In this document: positions 26,074 to 34,609 of the stretch, one piece after another
How the letters are laid out: each line of letters begins with the position of its first letter
Numbering within the stretch: the first letter of the stretch is position 1
From: Polycladomyces abyssicola
GTDB lineage: Bacteria > Bacillota > Bacilli > Thermoactinomycetales > JIR-001
DNA length: 64,000 nt
Direction: 5' to 3'
Assembly: GCF_018326425.1 (NCBI RefSeq)
Contig: NZ_AP024601.1
Span: forward strand, 2,282,001-2,346,000
The notes under the pieces: model-generated
The model's database searches: none
What the model was told of the DNA's origin: nothing
Seen by the model: the letters and a program-made list of their open reading frames with translations, nothing else
Translations under genes and position numbers: made by a program

Positions 26074-27527
26074 TTATGTCGTCGGCAATGCCGAACGGCG
26101 TCTCCACTCTTCCGCGATTCTGCGACACGCGACATCAGGCGACTCCACACGGGCCCACATCAAATGCAGTTCATTTTCCAAAAAAGAGAACTGTTCCTCC
26201 GTGACCCCCAAATCCCGAATGGATCGCGCATAGGGCAACACGTCGACAAACACATGATAATGTTCGGGGTGAACGTCAGATCGCCATAGCGTACGATCTT
26301 CCGCTACCTCTTTACGCGCCGGAATCGTACATGATTGCCTCTTGATCTCACACTGCGCTTCCCGACTCGTCAAAAAATCGACCAATGCTTCGGCGGCCGC
26401 CCGGTTGGGCGAGTTCACATTGATGGCCAGACCGTTGCCCAACAACAGTGTCGCCTCTTCGCGTCCCATCGGGGGAGGTAAAGGTCCCAGTCCATCCCCT
26501 GATATCGGAATTCATTCATGAAATAATACGTTGTCAAGATCATCGCCGCACGCCCCCGCATAAACAGATCCTCGGCCAAACGGTTACTTCCATGTGAAAA
26601 AACGGGAACGACGCGATGCTGATACATCAGATCCACACAAAAACGAAGCGCTTCGACATTACGGGGATAATCCAAAAGGAGCGTTCCGTCGGCATCAGCC
26701 AACCGTCCACCGTTTTGCAAAAGGAAAACTGGCCATCGATTGCGGGAAGCAGAGAAACAAAATCCGTACTGATCGCATTCGCCGTCCGGTGTTCGTATGG
26801 AACACCGGCGCGCCGTTTCCACCAACCCCATCCAATCACGAATCGGGTTGGGCCCCCGGATCCCCGCATTTTCCCACATCCGTCGATGATAGCCTATCTC
26901 CACAGGTGAAAAGACAAAAGGTGTGGCATACTGCACCCCGTCGTGTTGAAACATGCTCAATAATTGAGGATAAGACGATTGTTCCCGTTGCATCTCCTCA
27001 GGCAGATACGGATGGAGCTGATGAACCCAGCCTTGCTGAACCCACCGCAGAAAGAAAAAGTCGGGAAGGACGAAAACATCAATGACCGTTTCCGACGCAT
27101 TCCACTCCATCAATGTCTCCACACACTCCGGGGTCGGAATCGGCACCAACTGAACACGTAACATCGGAAACCGCTCTTCAAATCGTTGGAGTAATTGACG
27201 AACCACGGGTAATTCATAGGAAGGGGAAAACCATCCCAGTTTGATCGTGGCCAGACGAATGTCTCCTTTTCGAGGGTAAGTCACCATGTTTCCCCTGCCG
27301 GCGATTTTGAGCAACAATCCCTCGGACACCAGCTCCGACAGCGCCTTTCTCACCGAGCCGCGGCTCAGTTCGTACAGATCGGCCAATTCATGTTCAGATA
27401 GAATGAAGTCCCCGGGCTTCAGTTGACCGGTCACGATTTGATCCCGCAGCGAACGGACAAAACGTTCATACCGTCGGTCAAACGTACTGCGGCGCCGCAG
27501 TTTCGTCACTTTCTCACCTTCATCCAT
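26074..27527 (-). pseudogene. GntR-solute-binding-domain hybrid regulator, interrupted by a one-base frameshift
   Basis: The 5' part (27527 to about 26475) encodes a GntR winged helix (FILSEHELADLYELSRGSVR, about residues 42-61) fused to a family 1 solute-binding-protein-like domain starting near LATIKLGWFSPSYE. At a C5 tract (26471-26475) the frame is lost: the first frame runs to 26415 as nonsense, while the correct continuation (LLLGNGLAINVNSP to the end at 26074) is in the next frame. One added C restores a single ~484-residue protein. It is either a real loss-of-function mutation or a sequence error. Family logic suggests a cytoplasmic sugar sensor controlling the surrounding genes. A GTG at 27509 behind AAGGTGAG is an alternative start. 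Confidence 0.75.
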
Positions 27528-27587
27528 TTCGTCTATTGAGCCGGTTGTCCCGCTCCGTTGATAGGATTTCCCTCTCCATGATACAAG

Positions 27588-28559
27588 TCACATCGTGGCA
27601 GGCGTATCCGAGGGAAACCCTGTCGTCTGACGGGCCAACACCAACGCTCCCACCACACCAGCCTCATCCCCCAGCGCAGCCGGGACGATTTCTACGCCGT
27701 TGCCCACCCCTTGTAATACGAAACGTTGAAACTCGCTTCGGATAAACCCAAACAAACGGTCACCCAACAGAGATACACCACCCCCGATAATTACCCGCTC
27801 CACGTTCAACAGATTCACTGCATTGGCCAGAGCAAAACCCAAATACTTCCCGGCACGTTGGATCGCTTCCCGTGCCAGTGCATTCTGGGCATCAAACGCT
27901 GAGCCGATGCGTTCCACTGTGAGTTCATCATCGTCGAGATTTACCGCCACCCCATCCGCCATCCGTTCCCGTACGAACCGGACCAACGACGGACCCGATG
28001 CGATCGTCTCCAGACAACCGCGATTGCCGCACGTACACGGGATCCCATCAGGATCTACCACCATATGGCCGATTTCTCCTGAACCACCGGTTGCACCTGC
28101 ATAAATGCGACCATCCAACAACATCCCCGAACCAATCCCTGTTCCCAGTGTCAAACATAAAAAATGGCGAAAACCCTTGCCTGCTCCAAATTGATACTCC
28201 CCCAACGTGGCTGCCCGCACGTCGTTATCCACGTGAACCGGCACACCGAAGTGGCTGCGGAACACCTCGGACACCGCCACCTGGCGCCAATTTAAATTGA
28301 CTGCCAACCTCACCACACCACGCTTCGCGTCGACCAATCCCGGAACACCCAAACCGATGCCGCCCAATCGGGAAGCCGGCGTCCCCGTTTCCGCTAACAT
28401 GGCTTCGACCGCATCGATGATCCGCTTGAGCACCCTGGCTGCCCCGTCCGCCGCCAAGGTGGGGATCCGTTTTTTGGCGAACAAGTTGCCATCCCCATCT
28501 CCCAAAGCCATCACCACATTGGTGCCGCCGACATCAATGCCAAGCCAAACCGATTCCAT
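27588..28559 (-). CDS. ROK family sugar kinase
   Basis: 323 residues. N-terminal phosphate-binding motif GIDVGGTNVVMALGD, catalytic Asp in VHVDNDVRAA, LTLGTGIGSG, and the ROK zinc motif CTCGNRGCLE preceded by the His in GEIGH. Phosphorylates a hexose, with glucose, GlcNAc or ManNAc the usual substrates; this would supply the 6-phosphate that NagA and NagB need. No N-terminal DNA-binding domain, so it is a kinase rather than a ROK repressor. GGAG lies 5 nt before ATG, which abuts the preceding stop. Confidence 0.88.
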   Translation of the reverse strand: MESVWLGIDVGGTNVVMALGDGDGNLFAKKRIPTLAADGAARVLKRIIDAVEAMLAETGTPASRLGGIGLGVPGLVDAKRGVVRLAVNLNWRQVAVSEVFRSHFGVPVHVDNDVRAATLGEYQFGAGKGFRHFLCLTLGTGIGSGMLLDGRIYAGATGGSGEIGHMVVDPDGIPCTCGNRGCLETIASGPSLVRFVRERMADGVAVNLDDDELTVERIGSAFDAQNALAREAIQRAGKYLGFALANAVNLLNVERVIIGGGVSLLGDRLFGFIRSEFQRFVLQGVGNGVEIVPAALGDEAGVVGALVLARQTTGFPSDTPATM

Positions 28560-29603
28560 CTACAACTCCACCACCTGGGACAAATGACGCGGGCGATCCG
28601 GATCGTATCCACGACGGATGGCGTAATGCACGCCGAATTGTTGCACAGGCAAAAGGCCGATCAACCCACGGATCCAATCTCCCGCCGTTTCCTTCAGCGG
28701 CGTGTGACGGTCCATGTCGGCAAACAGTTCCGCACTCCCTCCGATCACCCAAACACGCCCACCCATCTGCTTCAATTCCCGCATCAACCGTGGTTCGTAC
28801 TCCCGGCCCCTGTCGGAAGCAAACAAGACGATCAACGTTTGATCATTCACGATCGATTTCGGACCATGACGGTATTCCAGCGGATGATATACTTCAGAAG
28901 GTTGAGCGGCCATCTCCTTTACCTTCAATGCGGCTTCCTGGGCAATTCCGTACAACGGTCCCGCCCCCAAACAAACCACTGTCCGGTAATCTTCTCCGGC
29001 CAAAGCCTTCCCCTCCGCTGCCAGTTGCGACCAATCGGCCGCACAATCTGGCAATCCCGCCAATTCAGCTTGTGCATGCCGATTTTCGCCCAGCAAAGCG
29101 GCACTGACGAGCAGCAGGTACAGCATGCTGGTGAAGGATTTGGTCATCACGACGCTTTCTTCCCGTCCGGCGGGTATTGCCAGCGTATCATCACAACGTT
29201 GGGCCAACGTACTGTCGGGGTGGCAGGTAACGGCCAAAGTACGCAAACCCGGCATTTTTTCCGCCGCTTCCGCCGCCCATAGGCACTCGGTCGTCGTACC
29301 GGACCGGGAGATGATCACCAACAGTGTGCGCTTGCCCGATGCATGCTGATCCGGATATAAAAGCCACTCCGATGCGGGCACGCTTTTGACAGGGTAAGTC
29401 GTCCATTTGGAAAATGCGGCTGCCGCCGAACTGGCAAGATAAAAGGACGATCCGCAACCGGTGAACACCAGTTCCTCGATTCGGCCCGCCGACAACAATT
29501 TGCGCCAAACAGCCTGGGACGAATCACGCGCTTCCCAAACCGTCCGCCATGCCTGAGCCTGCTCCGCCATCTCCTTCATGGTCACCTGACCGGGCAACAG
29601 CAT
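28560..29603 (-). CDS. SIS domain sugar isomerase/deaminase (GlmS C-half / AgaS-like)
   Basis: 347 residues with two SIS domains (about 30-170 and 190-330). FTGCGSSFYLA and ISRSGTTTE mark the first, CLGAGPLYGIAQEAALKVKE the second, followed by YRHGPKS. There is no N-terminal glutaminase domain, so it is not a glucosamine synthase but resembles AgaS/FrlB-type enzymes that isomerise or deaminate amino-sugar phosphates. It could be an alternative to NagB for a different amino sugar. It begins a SIS-ROK-GntR unit. Confidence 0.85.
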   Translation of the reverse strand: MLLPGQVTMKEMAEQAQAWRTVWEARDSSQAVWRKLLSAGRIEELVFTGCGSSFYLASSAAAAFSKWTTYPVKSVPASEWLLYPDQHASGKRTLLVIISRSGTTTECLWAAEAAEKMPGLRTLAVTCHPDSTLAQRCDDTLAIPAGREESVVMTKSFTSMLYLLLVSAALLGENRHAQAELAGLPDCAADWSQLAAEGKALAGEDYRTVVCLGAGPLYGIAQEAALKVKEMAAQPSEVYHPLEYRHGPKSIVNDQTLIVLFASDRGREYEPRLMRELKQMGGRVWVIGGSAELFADMDRHTPLKETAGDWIRGLIGLLPVQQFGVHYAIRRGYDPDRPRHLSQVVEL

Positions 29604-29613
29604 CTCCTCCTCA

Positions 29614-30153
29614 TTATCGGATCGGCCATTCTATGCCGAACCGTTCTTTCCATTCACGGATCAATCTCCTGCAGTAAGCGTCGCTCAAATGCCGCCTGGC
29701 TCCATTCATGATTAACCGGCAATACAATGGACTGGGGCGAAATTCCCGATCCGCCTTGTTCACCACCGTGTACGTCACCGCTTCGATCATACGGCTGTCC
29801 CAGATCACGTTCACCTTCATCCGCCGATAGGTTCCCTGTGAGACCCCTTCCCGTTCATCCAATGGCGGCCATGCGGCCAGCTTCAACCGGTACAAGACCC
29901 CTTCCATTTCACCGCCCGGATCCGGGAGGATGTCGCCCACACCACCACCTCCCCTGGATTGACTGTAGAGAGGAAATGCCAAACGATAATCCTTCAGCCT
30001 GGCACCACCCAGCAATTGATACTGGTCCTTTCCGACGGTTCCGGCAAAACTTGACTCATCCATGCACGAACCGTAGGCAAAATAATACAGCAGCTGTTCC
30101 CCCTTTCTTTTGACTATTTCGATATTTTCTAATATGAAATAATTTTTCGTCAC
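29614..30153 (-). CDS. Gamma-glutamylcyclotransferase-like (AIG2/GGCT family) protein
   Basis: The protein carries the family signature YYFAYGSCMDE near its start and the candidate catalytic Glu in LDEREGVSQGTYRR. Such enzymes release 5-oxoproline from gamma-glutamyl peptides. The start is unclear. GTG 30153 lies only about 9 nt from a TATAAT -10 element and would be nearly leaderless, while a good ribosome binding site (AAAGGGGG, about 30095) points to initiation next to LLYYFAYGS, where only CTG codons are available. Just upstream of the SIS-ROK-GntR unit, 10 bp away. Confidence 0.72.
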   Translation of the reverse strand: MTKNYFILENIEIVKRKGEQLLYYFAYGSCMDESSFAGTVGKDQYQLLGGARLKDYRLAFPLYSQSRGGGGVGDILPDPGGEMEGVLYRLKLAAWPPLDEREGVSQGTYRRMKVNVIWDSRMIEAVTYTVVNKADREFRPSPLYCRLIMNGARRHLSDAYCRRLIREWKERFGIEWPIR

Positions 30154-30161
30154 CCATGTTC

Positions 30162-30167
30162 ATTATA
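30162..30167 (-). promoter_or_regulatory. -10 element of the GGCT-like gene
   Basis: A perfect TATAAT on the minus strand. The -35 is poor (TTCCTA at 18 bp). It may drive the GGCT, SIS, ROK and regulator genes together. Confidence 0.4.
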
Positions 30168-30209
30168 ACAAAAAGCCGGGTAAAATAGGAAAAAGGTGGT
30201 GAAACGAAT

Positions 30210-30548
30210 ATGCAACCCACATCAACCGATAATCGGGACAAAGTGTGGTCAATCCTGTGCCATGCCAGTCTGGTGTTTTTTCCATTGTTGTTGCCGCTGT
30301 TGGTATATTTGGTTAAAGACAAATCCCCGTTTGTGGAACATCACGCCAAAGAAGCGTTTATGTTCCACGTCGGGGTGTTGGTCGCGCTGTTTACATCCAA
30401 AGTGTTGATGTTGGTGCTGATCGGATTCCTGCTCTTCCCACTCGTAGCACTGTCCGCTTTCATCCTTACGGTTTGGGCGGTGATCCAGACCTGGAACGGA
30501 CTGTGGTATTCCTACCCTGTCACGGGTCGGTGGGCACAAAAAATTTGA
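30210..30548 (+). CDS. DUF4870 (Tic20-like) small membrane protein
   Basis: 112 residues. An N-terminal polar stretch leads into three hydrophobic helices; WSILCHASLVFFPLLLPLLV and FVEHHAKEAFMFHV are hallmarks of DUF4870 proteins. Function unknown. AAAAGGTGG precedes the ATG. Transcribed alone and divergently from the GGCT-like gene. Confidence 0.82.
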   Translation: MQPTSTDNRDKVWSILCHASLVFFPLLLPLLVYLVKDKSPFVEHHAKEAFMFHVGVLVALFTSKVLMLVLIGFLLFPLVALSAFILTVWAVIQTWNGLWYSYPVTGRWAQKI

Positions 30549-30578
30549 TCACATTCATAGGGCACCGATGATAAATCG

Positions 30579-30610
30579 CCCCGGCCGATTCGGCCGGGGT
30601 GTATTGATTC
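30579..30610. terminator. GC-rich terminator between convergent DUF4870 and MFS genes
   Basis: CCCCGGCCG, loop ATT, CGGCCGGGG: a perfect 9-bp stem. The plus-strand tail is only moderately T-rich (TGTATTGATT). Confidence 0.55.
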
Positions 30611-30680
30611 ATTTGATCCCTCATGATCTGTATACCCATACGTTTTCCTGTTTCGCTGGCTGGAAACGGCTTAACGCCGG

Positions 30681-31919
30681 TCAAGAGCTTCCTGGTTTCG
30701 GTTTGGTGGTCATCGACACCGGCGGCACATGTCGCAGCGTCCACCAAACAAAAATCTGGACAAAACCGATGATCAGCAACAGCCAACGCAGCTGTTCCCA
30801 ATCATTCGTTCTGCTCACCCACCACAGAAAAAGCGCCAGACTCAGTACCCTTCCCAGATTTAACGCCAATTCCCGCGCCACTACATATTCAATCCTCAAA
30901 CGAGCCGATGTCTTGTTTTCACCGATCACATCGAAGACGGTGGACGTCAGCGGCACCATATACAGGGGATAAAACAGGGCTGCTCCTACTCCCAACAAAA
31001 ATAATGACCATGTGTCCACCTTCCAGACAAACGGCAGGACGACCACACCCATCATGAAAGTACCGACAAACAAGCTTTCATCGCGCCATTGCATGCGTAA
31101 ATAACGGCCCACCAACAAAAAAGCGATCAGGGAAACCAGTGAGCTGACTGTCAGAAAACTGCCCAATACCATCTCGTTTTGTGTGGTGACATAAATGAGC
31201 AGAGCGATCAGAAAAGCAAACACCCCTTCACGTGCCCCTTGCGCCACACTGGCTGCCATCACCCACCGCCAGCGCTCTTTCATGCGAAAGGACTGACGGA
31301 GCACACTGACCAACTGGTATTCCCCTTCCACTTTGCGTCGTTTCAACAAAAAACTGACCATGACCGCCGCCAGAAAAATGGCCATAGATAGACCGAAAAC
31401 GATGCGATACCCCGTTAACCTGTCCACGTGCGTAATGATCCAACCGGATAACAGAGGGGCAACGATTCCGGCTGCCGACCCCAAAAATCCGTTCATCCCA
31501 TTGAACACATCCCGGTTGTTCCGCTCGGTGATCTCAAAGTACAAAACATTGAATGCCAACCAGAACAGCCCGGCTCCAACTCCGAGCAAGCCGCCCAACC
31601 AGGAAATGTATCGAGCCGATCCGTCACCGAGCAACAGCACACATAAATAGAACAATGCATGCACGGCCACTCCCCAACGGATCACAATCACACGATCCAC
31701 ACTTTTGGCCATGCGCCCGGACACGATAAACGTGACCGCCATGGCCGCATACTGAAGCAGGTTGAACCAACCGATCAATCCATAGTCCCGTTTCAGCTTC
31801 CACAGATACACATTGACAAACGTGTTAGACAACGCAGTGGAGACGGCAAACAATCCACTGATCGCCAACAACAACCAAGCTTGCCGATCCAGTCGATTCA
31901 ATTGGTTGAGTATGCCCAT
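30681..31919 (-). CDS. MFS transporter
   Basis: 412 residues with about 12 hydrophobic helices in two halves and a charged central loop (KRRKVEGEYQLVSVLRQSFR). NTFVNVYLWKLKRDYGLIGW in the first loop is typical of a Bacillota MFS subgroup. No substrate can be assigned; efflux or sugar transport are both possible. The ATG at 31919 follows GGGTGA. Confidence 0.85.
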   Translation of the reverse strand: MGILNQLNRLDRQAWLLLAISGLFAVSTALSNTFVNVYLWKLKRDYGLIGWFNLLQYAAMAVTFIVSGRMAKSVDRVIVIRWGVAVHALFYLCVLLLGDGSARYISWLGGLLGVGAGLFWLAFNVLYFEITERNNRDVFNGMNGFLGSAAGIVAPLLSGWIITHVDRLTGYRIVFGLSMAIFLAAVMVSFLLKRRKVEGEYQLVSVLRQSFRMKERWRWVMAASVAQGAREGVFAFLIALLIYVTTQNEMVLGSFLTVSSLVSLIAFLLVGRYLRMQWRDESLFVGTFMMGVVVLPFVWKVDTWSLFLLGVGAALFYPLYMVPLTSTVFDVIGENKTSARLRIEYVVARELALNLGRVLSLALFLWWVSRTNDWEQLRWLLLIIGFVQIFVWWTLRHVPPVSMTTKPKPGSS

Positions 31920-32124
31920 GCAAATCACCCATTGATAGGGTAACCAGCATGCACAGCATTAAGCGATCTCTCCCAAGGTAAAAAATACTGGGGATGACAG
32001 GATGGTGAACGAGGCGGTGGTTCTACAGAAGAGGCAGGTGCCCCTTTTCCGGTTAGCGCCTTCAAGTTTAGAAAAAAGGCGAGAGGAAAAGGAGCACCCG
32101 GGTGAAACGGAGTACAGTCACGCC
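31920..32124. other. Intergenic region with a large nested hairpin (32037-32098)
   Basis: GGTGCCCCTTTTCC (32037-32050) pairs with GGAAAAGGAGCACC (32085-32098), 13 of 14 positions. Inside it CGCCTT (32057-32062) pairs with AAGGCG (32076-32081). No T-run follows on either strand. It could be a structured 5' leader for the MFS gene, a 3' element of the rhomboid gene, or a palindromic repeat. I do not recognise a known riboswitch. Confidence 0.45.
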
Positions 32125-32724
32125 TTAGGAGTGCCTACGCAACCGCAACAATGGTTCCGTCAGCAGAAAACCTGACAATAACCCTCCCAAATGTGCCGCC
32201 AGGTTGATATTGGGTTGAAACAGACTGATCAGCAAATTGATCCCGACAAGCGCCACTAATCCCTTTCCGGTTTCCGGATCGATCGAACGCCGCCAGTACA
32301 GATACAGATAAACACCGAACAGGCCGTATATGGACCCTGACGCCCCCGCCGTGATGACTGAATAATCCAGCCAATGAGTAACCAGGTTACCGATGGTTCC
32401 GCAAGCAAGATACAAAAGTAAAAACCAGATCCGCCCCATCAACCATTCCAACTGCGGCCCCAACAGATATAAGGCAAAACTGTTGAACAAAAAATGCATC
32501 CATCCGATATGAAGAAACACGGGGATAACCAACCGCCACCATTCGCCTTGCGACACCAGCATGCTTTCGTAGGCACCGTAACGGATGAGCACTTCCGGGT
32601 CGGTCGTCCCGCCCTGCAATGTCATCATGGCGAACAACCCCGTTTGTACCGCGAGAATGCCGGTGACGACCGGGAAGTAAGATGGAAATCGCTGCAACGG
32701 GATTTGTGTGTGCCCAAACACCAC
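32125..32724 (-). CDS. Rhomboid family intramembrane serine protease
   Basis: 199 residues, six or seven membrane helices. The catalytic Ser is in GASGSIYGLFG and the partner His in NLAAHLGGLLSGF; the oxyanion-side motif HIGWMHFLFNSFALYLLG is also present. It cleaves transmembrane segments of other proteins. It starts at GTG 32724 with GAGGGGG 5 nt upstream; a second GTG follows directly. Confidence 0.9.
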   Translation of the reverse strand: MVFGHTQIPLQRFPSYFPVVTGILAVQTGLFAMMTLQGGTTDPEVLIRYGAYESMLVSQGEWWRLVIPVFLHIGWMHFLFNSFALYLLGPQLEWLMGRIWFLLLYLACGTIGNLVTHWLDYSVITAGASGSIYGLFGVYLYLYWRRSIDPETGKGLVALVGINLLISLFQPNINLAAHLGGLLSGFLLTEPLLRLRRHS

Positions 32725-32756
32725 CGTTTCCCCCTCTTCGGATTAGGGTGTGCCGA

Positions 32757-33635
32757 TCATCTGCGCTGACTTAAAAGTGTGTCGGACCGGTGAAGCGCCT
32801 TTGCGATAGGTTGGCCCATTTGAACCGGATCTTCCGGACGCCAATCCCGACACCATTGTATCTTTCCATTTTCAAACAACAAAATGACGGTGGAACCAAA
32901 CTCAAACCGTCCTAACTCTTCCCCTTTTTCCAATTCCGGTTCGGGATCATACGATTTCTTCTTCAATTGCTTTTGACGCGGACGATTGGTGACGATTTCC
33001 GGGTCGTATGTCACTTTGACACTCCCCACGTTGGTCGCACCCACTTTGATGAGGGCCACCGTTCCCAATTCCGGGGAAGTCAGATAGGTGATCAAACGTT
33101 CATTGCGCACAAACAATCCGCGAACGGCTCGAACGCCAAAAGTATTGACCGGAAACAGCGTGCCGGGAATGTAGGTCAAACCCTGGATACGCCCTTTAAT
33201 TGGGGCGTGAATCCGGTGATAGTCACGCGGACTCAGATAAATGGTGACAAATGTTCCGTTTTCAAATTGTTTGGCCCGCTCACGATCTCCCCCCAACAGG
33301 TCCTCCAACTGATAATCCAATCCCTTTGCCTGGATCAGCGTGTCTCGGGTGATGGTTCCGAGCTGGGATATGGTACCGTCCACTGGGCTCACCACCGTAT
33401 CAGGAGAAGGATCGACCGGTCGTGCTCCCGGCTTTAGTCGTCGAACGAAAAACTCCATCAGGCTTTCATATTCATTCCATGGCTTTTCAACTTCCGACAG
33501 GTTGATGTCAAACCGTTTGATGTAATAAGGGATGAAGCGTTTGCTTACAGGACTGCGGGCGAAACGCCCCATCCATCGGGAAATCGTTTTTTTGGGCAAT
33601 GCATGCAGCAAAGTCATTAACATCCGGTCTTTCAT
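32757..33635 (-). CDS. psd: Phosphatidylserine decarboxylase
   Basis: 292 residues. It makes phosphatidylethanolamine from phosphatidylserine at the membrane. Motifs: FFVRRLKPGARPVD, VSPVDGTI, LSPRDYHRIHAPIKG with the conserved His, and the self-cleavage motif FGST in RFEFGSTVILLF, whose Ser becomes the pyruvoyl group. AGGAGG lies 5 nt before the ATG. The enzyme is autocatalytically split into a large beta and a small alpha chain at that Ser. Confidence 0.93.
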   Translation of the reverse strand: MKDRMLMTLLHALPKKTISRWMGRFARSPVSKRFIPYYIKRFDINLSEVEKPWNEYESLMEFFVRRLKPGARPVDPSPDTVVSPVDGTISQLGTITRDTLIQAKGLDYQLEDLLGGDRERAKQFENGTFVTIYLSPRDYHRIHAPIKGRIQGLTYIPGTLFPVNTFGVRAVRGLFVRNERLITYLTSPELGTVALIKVGATNVGSVKVTYDPEIVTNRPRQKQLKKKSYDPEPELEKGEELGRFEFGSTVILLFENGKIQWCRDWRPEDPVQMGQPIAKALHRSDTLLSQRR

Positions 33636-33702
33636 TATGTCCTCCTCAAATCCCGTGATGAATTTCCGCTCATTTCCTGTTCATGGTTCGAAATTCCATG
33701 AC

Positions 33703-33731
33703 TGAATCGCGTTTGGACGGGGAGAATACTG
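33703..33731 (+). promoter_or_regulatory. Candidate forespore (sigma-G) promoter of the SASP gene
   Basis: TGAATC (33703-33708) and AATACTG (33725-33731) are separated by 16 bp, resembling sigma-G elements (GAATR and CATNMTA). Expected, since SASP genes are read by sigma-G. Confidence 0.35.
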
Positions 33732-33748
33732 ATCGGAGGTGATCATCC

Positions 33749-33943
33749 ATGTACCAAAAAGGTACGCCGAAAACCAACGCTCAACAGGTCCGTCAGCAAA
33801 ACCAACAGTCTGCGGGCCGCCAAGCGTTCCAAACCGAATTCGCTACTGAATCGGCTGGCGCTGCTGGTTCCAAAACGAACGCTCAACAAGTTCGTCAACA
33901 AAACCAACAGTCCCAAAGCCGTAAACAGCAAAACCAACAGTAA
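33749..33943 (+). CDS. sspE: Gamma-type small acid-soluble spore protein
   Basis: 64 residues, rich in Gln, Asn, Ala and Ser and nearly free of bulky residues. Two repeats of KTNAQQVRQQNQQS are separated by a short segment with FQTEFATES, the usual GPR protease site region. Gamma-SASPs are an amino-acid store in the spore core, degraded at germination. A GGAGGTGATC ribosome binding site and a strong downstream terminator frame the gene. It marks the organism as a spore former. Confidence 0.92.
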   Translation: MYQKGTPKTNAQQVRQQNQQSAGRQAFQTEFATESAGAAGSKTNAQQVRQQNQQSQSRKQQNQQ

Positions 33944-33959
33944 GCGAAATGATCACCCA

Positions 33960-33993
33960 GCCCATCCTGTCCTTGTGACAGGATGGGCGTTTT
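33960..33993 (+). terminator. Strong rho-independent terminator after the SASP gene
   Basis: GCCCATCCTGTC (33960-33971) and GACAGGATGGGC (33977-33988) form a perfect 12-bp stem with a 5-nt loop, followed by GTTTT. Confidence 0.88.
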
Positions 33994-34011
33994 ACTTGTT
34001 GCGATGTCCTT

Positions 34012-34593
34012 TTATTTGGATTTTCCTGCCACACCGGCCGACAACACCATGCGAAGCGCTTCGTCAACGGGGAGATCCAACACCTCGATTTCACTCCGTT
34101 CGAACCAGTGCAAATCCCCGGCAAATTGCAGACTCTGGGGGAAATACACACCAACATACTCTTTTCCGTCTCGGGTGGTGAAGCATGGTTCTTTCACGGT
34201 CAGAAAACCGATCCGCTTTGTTCCCGCCACAGTGACGAAGACCACGGTATCAAACGATTTTTTCTCGCCAAAAAAGGAATGAATGGTATCCTTCAGTGTG
34301 CTGTAAATTCCCTTGATGAGCGGCAAACGTTGTATGATGGACTCCATCCAGTCCAGCAGCTTTTTCGTTACCCACAAACGGGCGAGAAACCCGACCAAAA
34401 GGACAAAGCCGATGACGACCAAAACGCCCAGCCCGGGTATTTCCAGGCGATCGGGCAGCCAAAACATCCCCCAGCCGTTCAGCAGCTGATACACATAGCG
34501 CAACAGGTACACGGTACCCGCCAGTGGCAGAACGACCAACAATCCGTTTAGAAAATAGACGGTGAGTCTTTTCATCACGCGCCACCGTTTCAT
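34012..34593 (-). CDS. DUF502 family membrane protein
   Basis: 193 residues: two N-terminal membrane helices followed by a conserved soluble part. LPLIKGIYSTLKDTIHSFFGE, TVVFVTVAGTKRIGFLT and YVGVYFPQS are typical DUF502 motifs. Function unknown. GGGAG lies 7 nt from ATG 34593. The stop of the penicillin-binding protein is 16 bp upstream, so the two may share a transcript. Confidence 0.87.
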   Translation of the reverse strand: MKRWRVMKRLTVYFLNGLLVVLPLAGTVYLLRYVYQLLNGWGMFWLPDRLEIPGLGVLVVIGFVLLVGFLARLWVTKKLLDWMESIIQRLPLIKGIYSTLKDTIHSFFGEKKSFDTVVFVTVAGTKRIGFLTVKEPCFTTRDGKEYVGVYFPQSLQFAGDLHWFERSEIEVLDLPVDEALRMVLSAGVAGKSK

Positions 34594-34609
34594 TGATAAT
34601 CTCCCCCCG

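Noticed and set aside
32037-32098. Lysine or c-di-AMP riboswitch
   Set aside because: Some purine-rich segments recall these, but the conserved core sequences are absent and the genes nearby do not fit.
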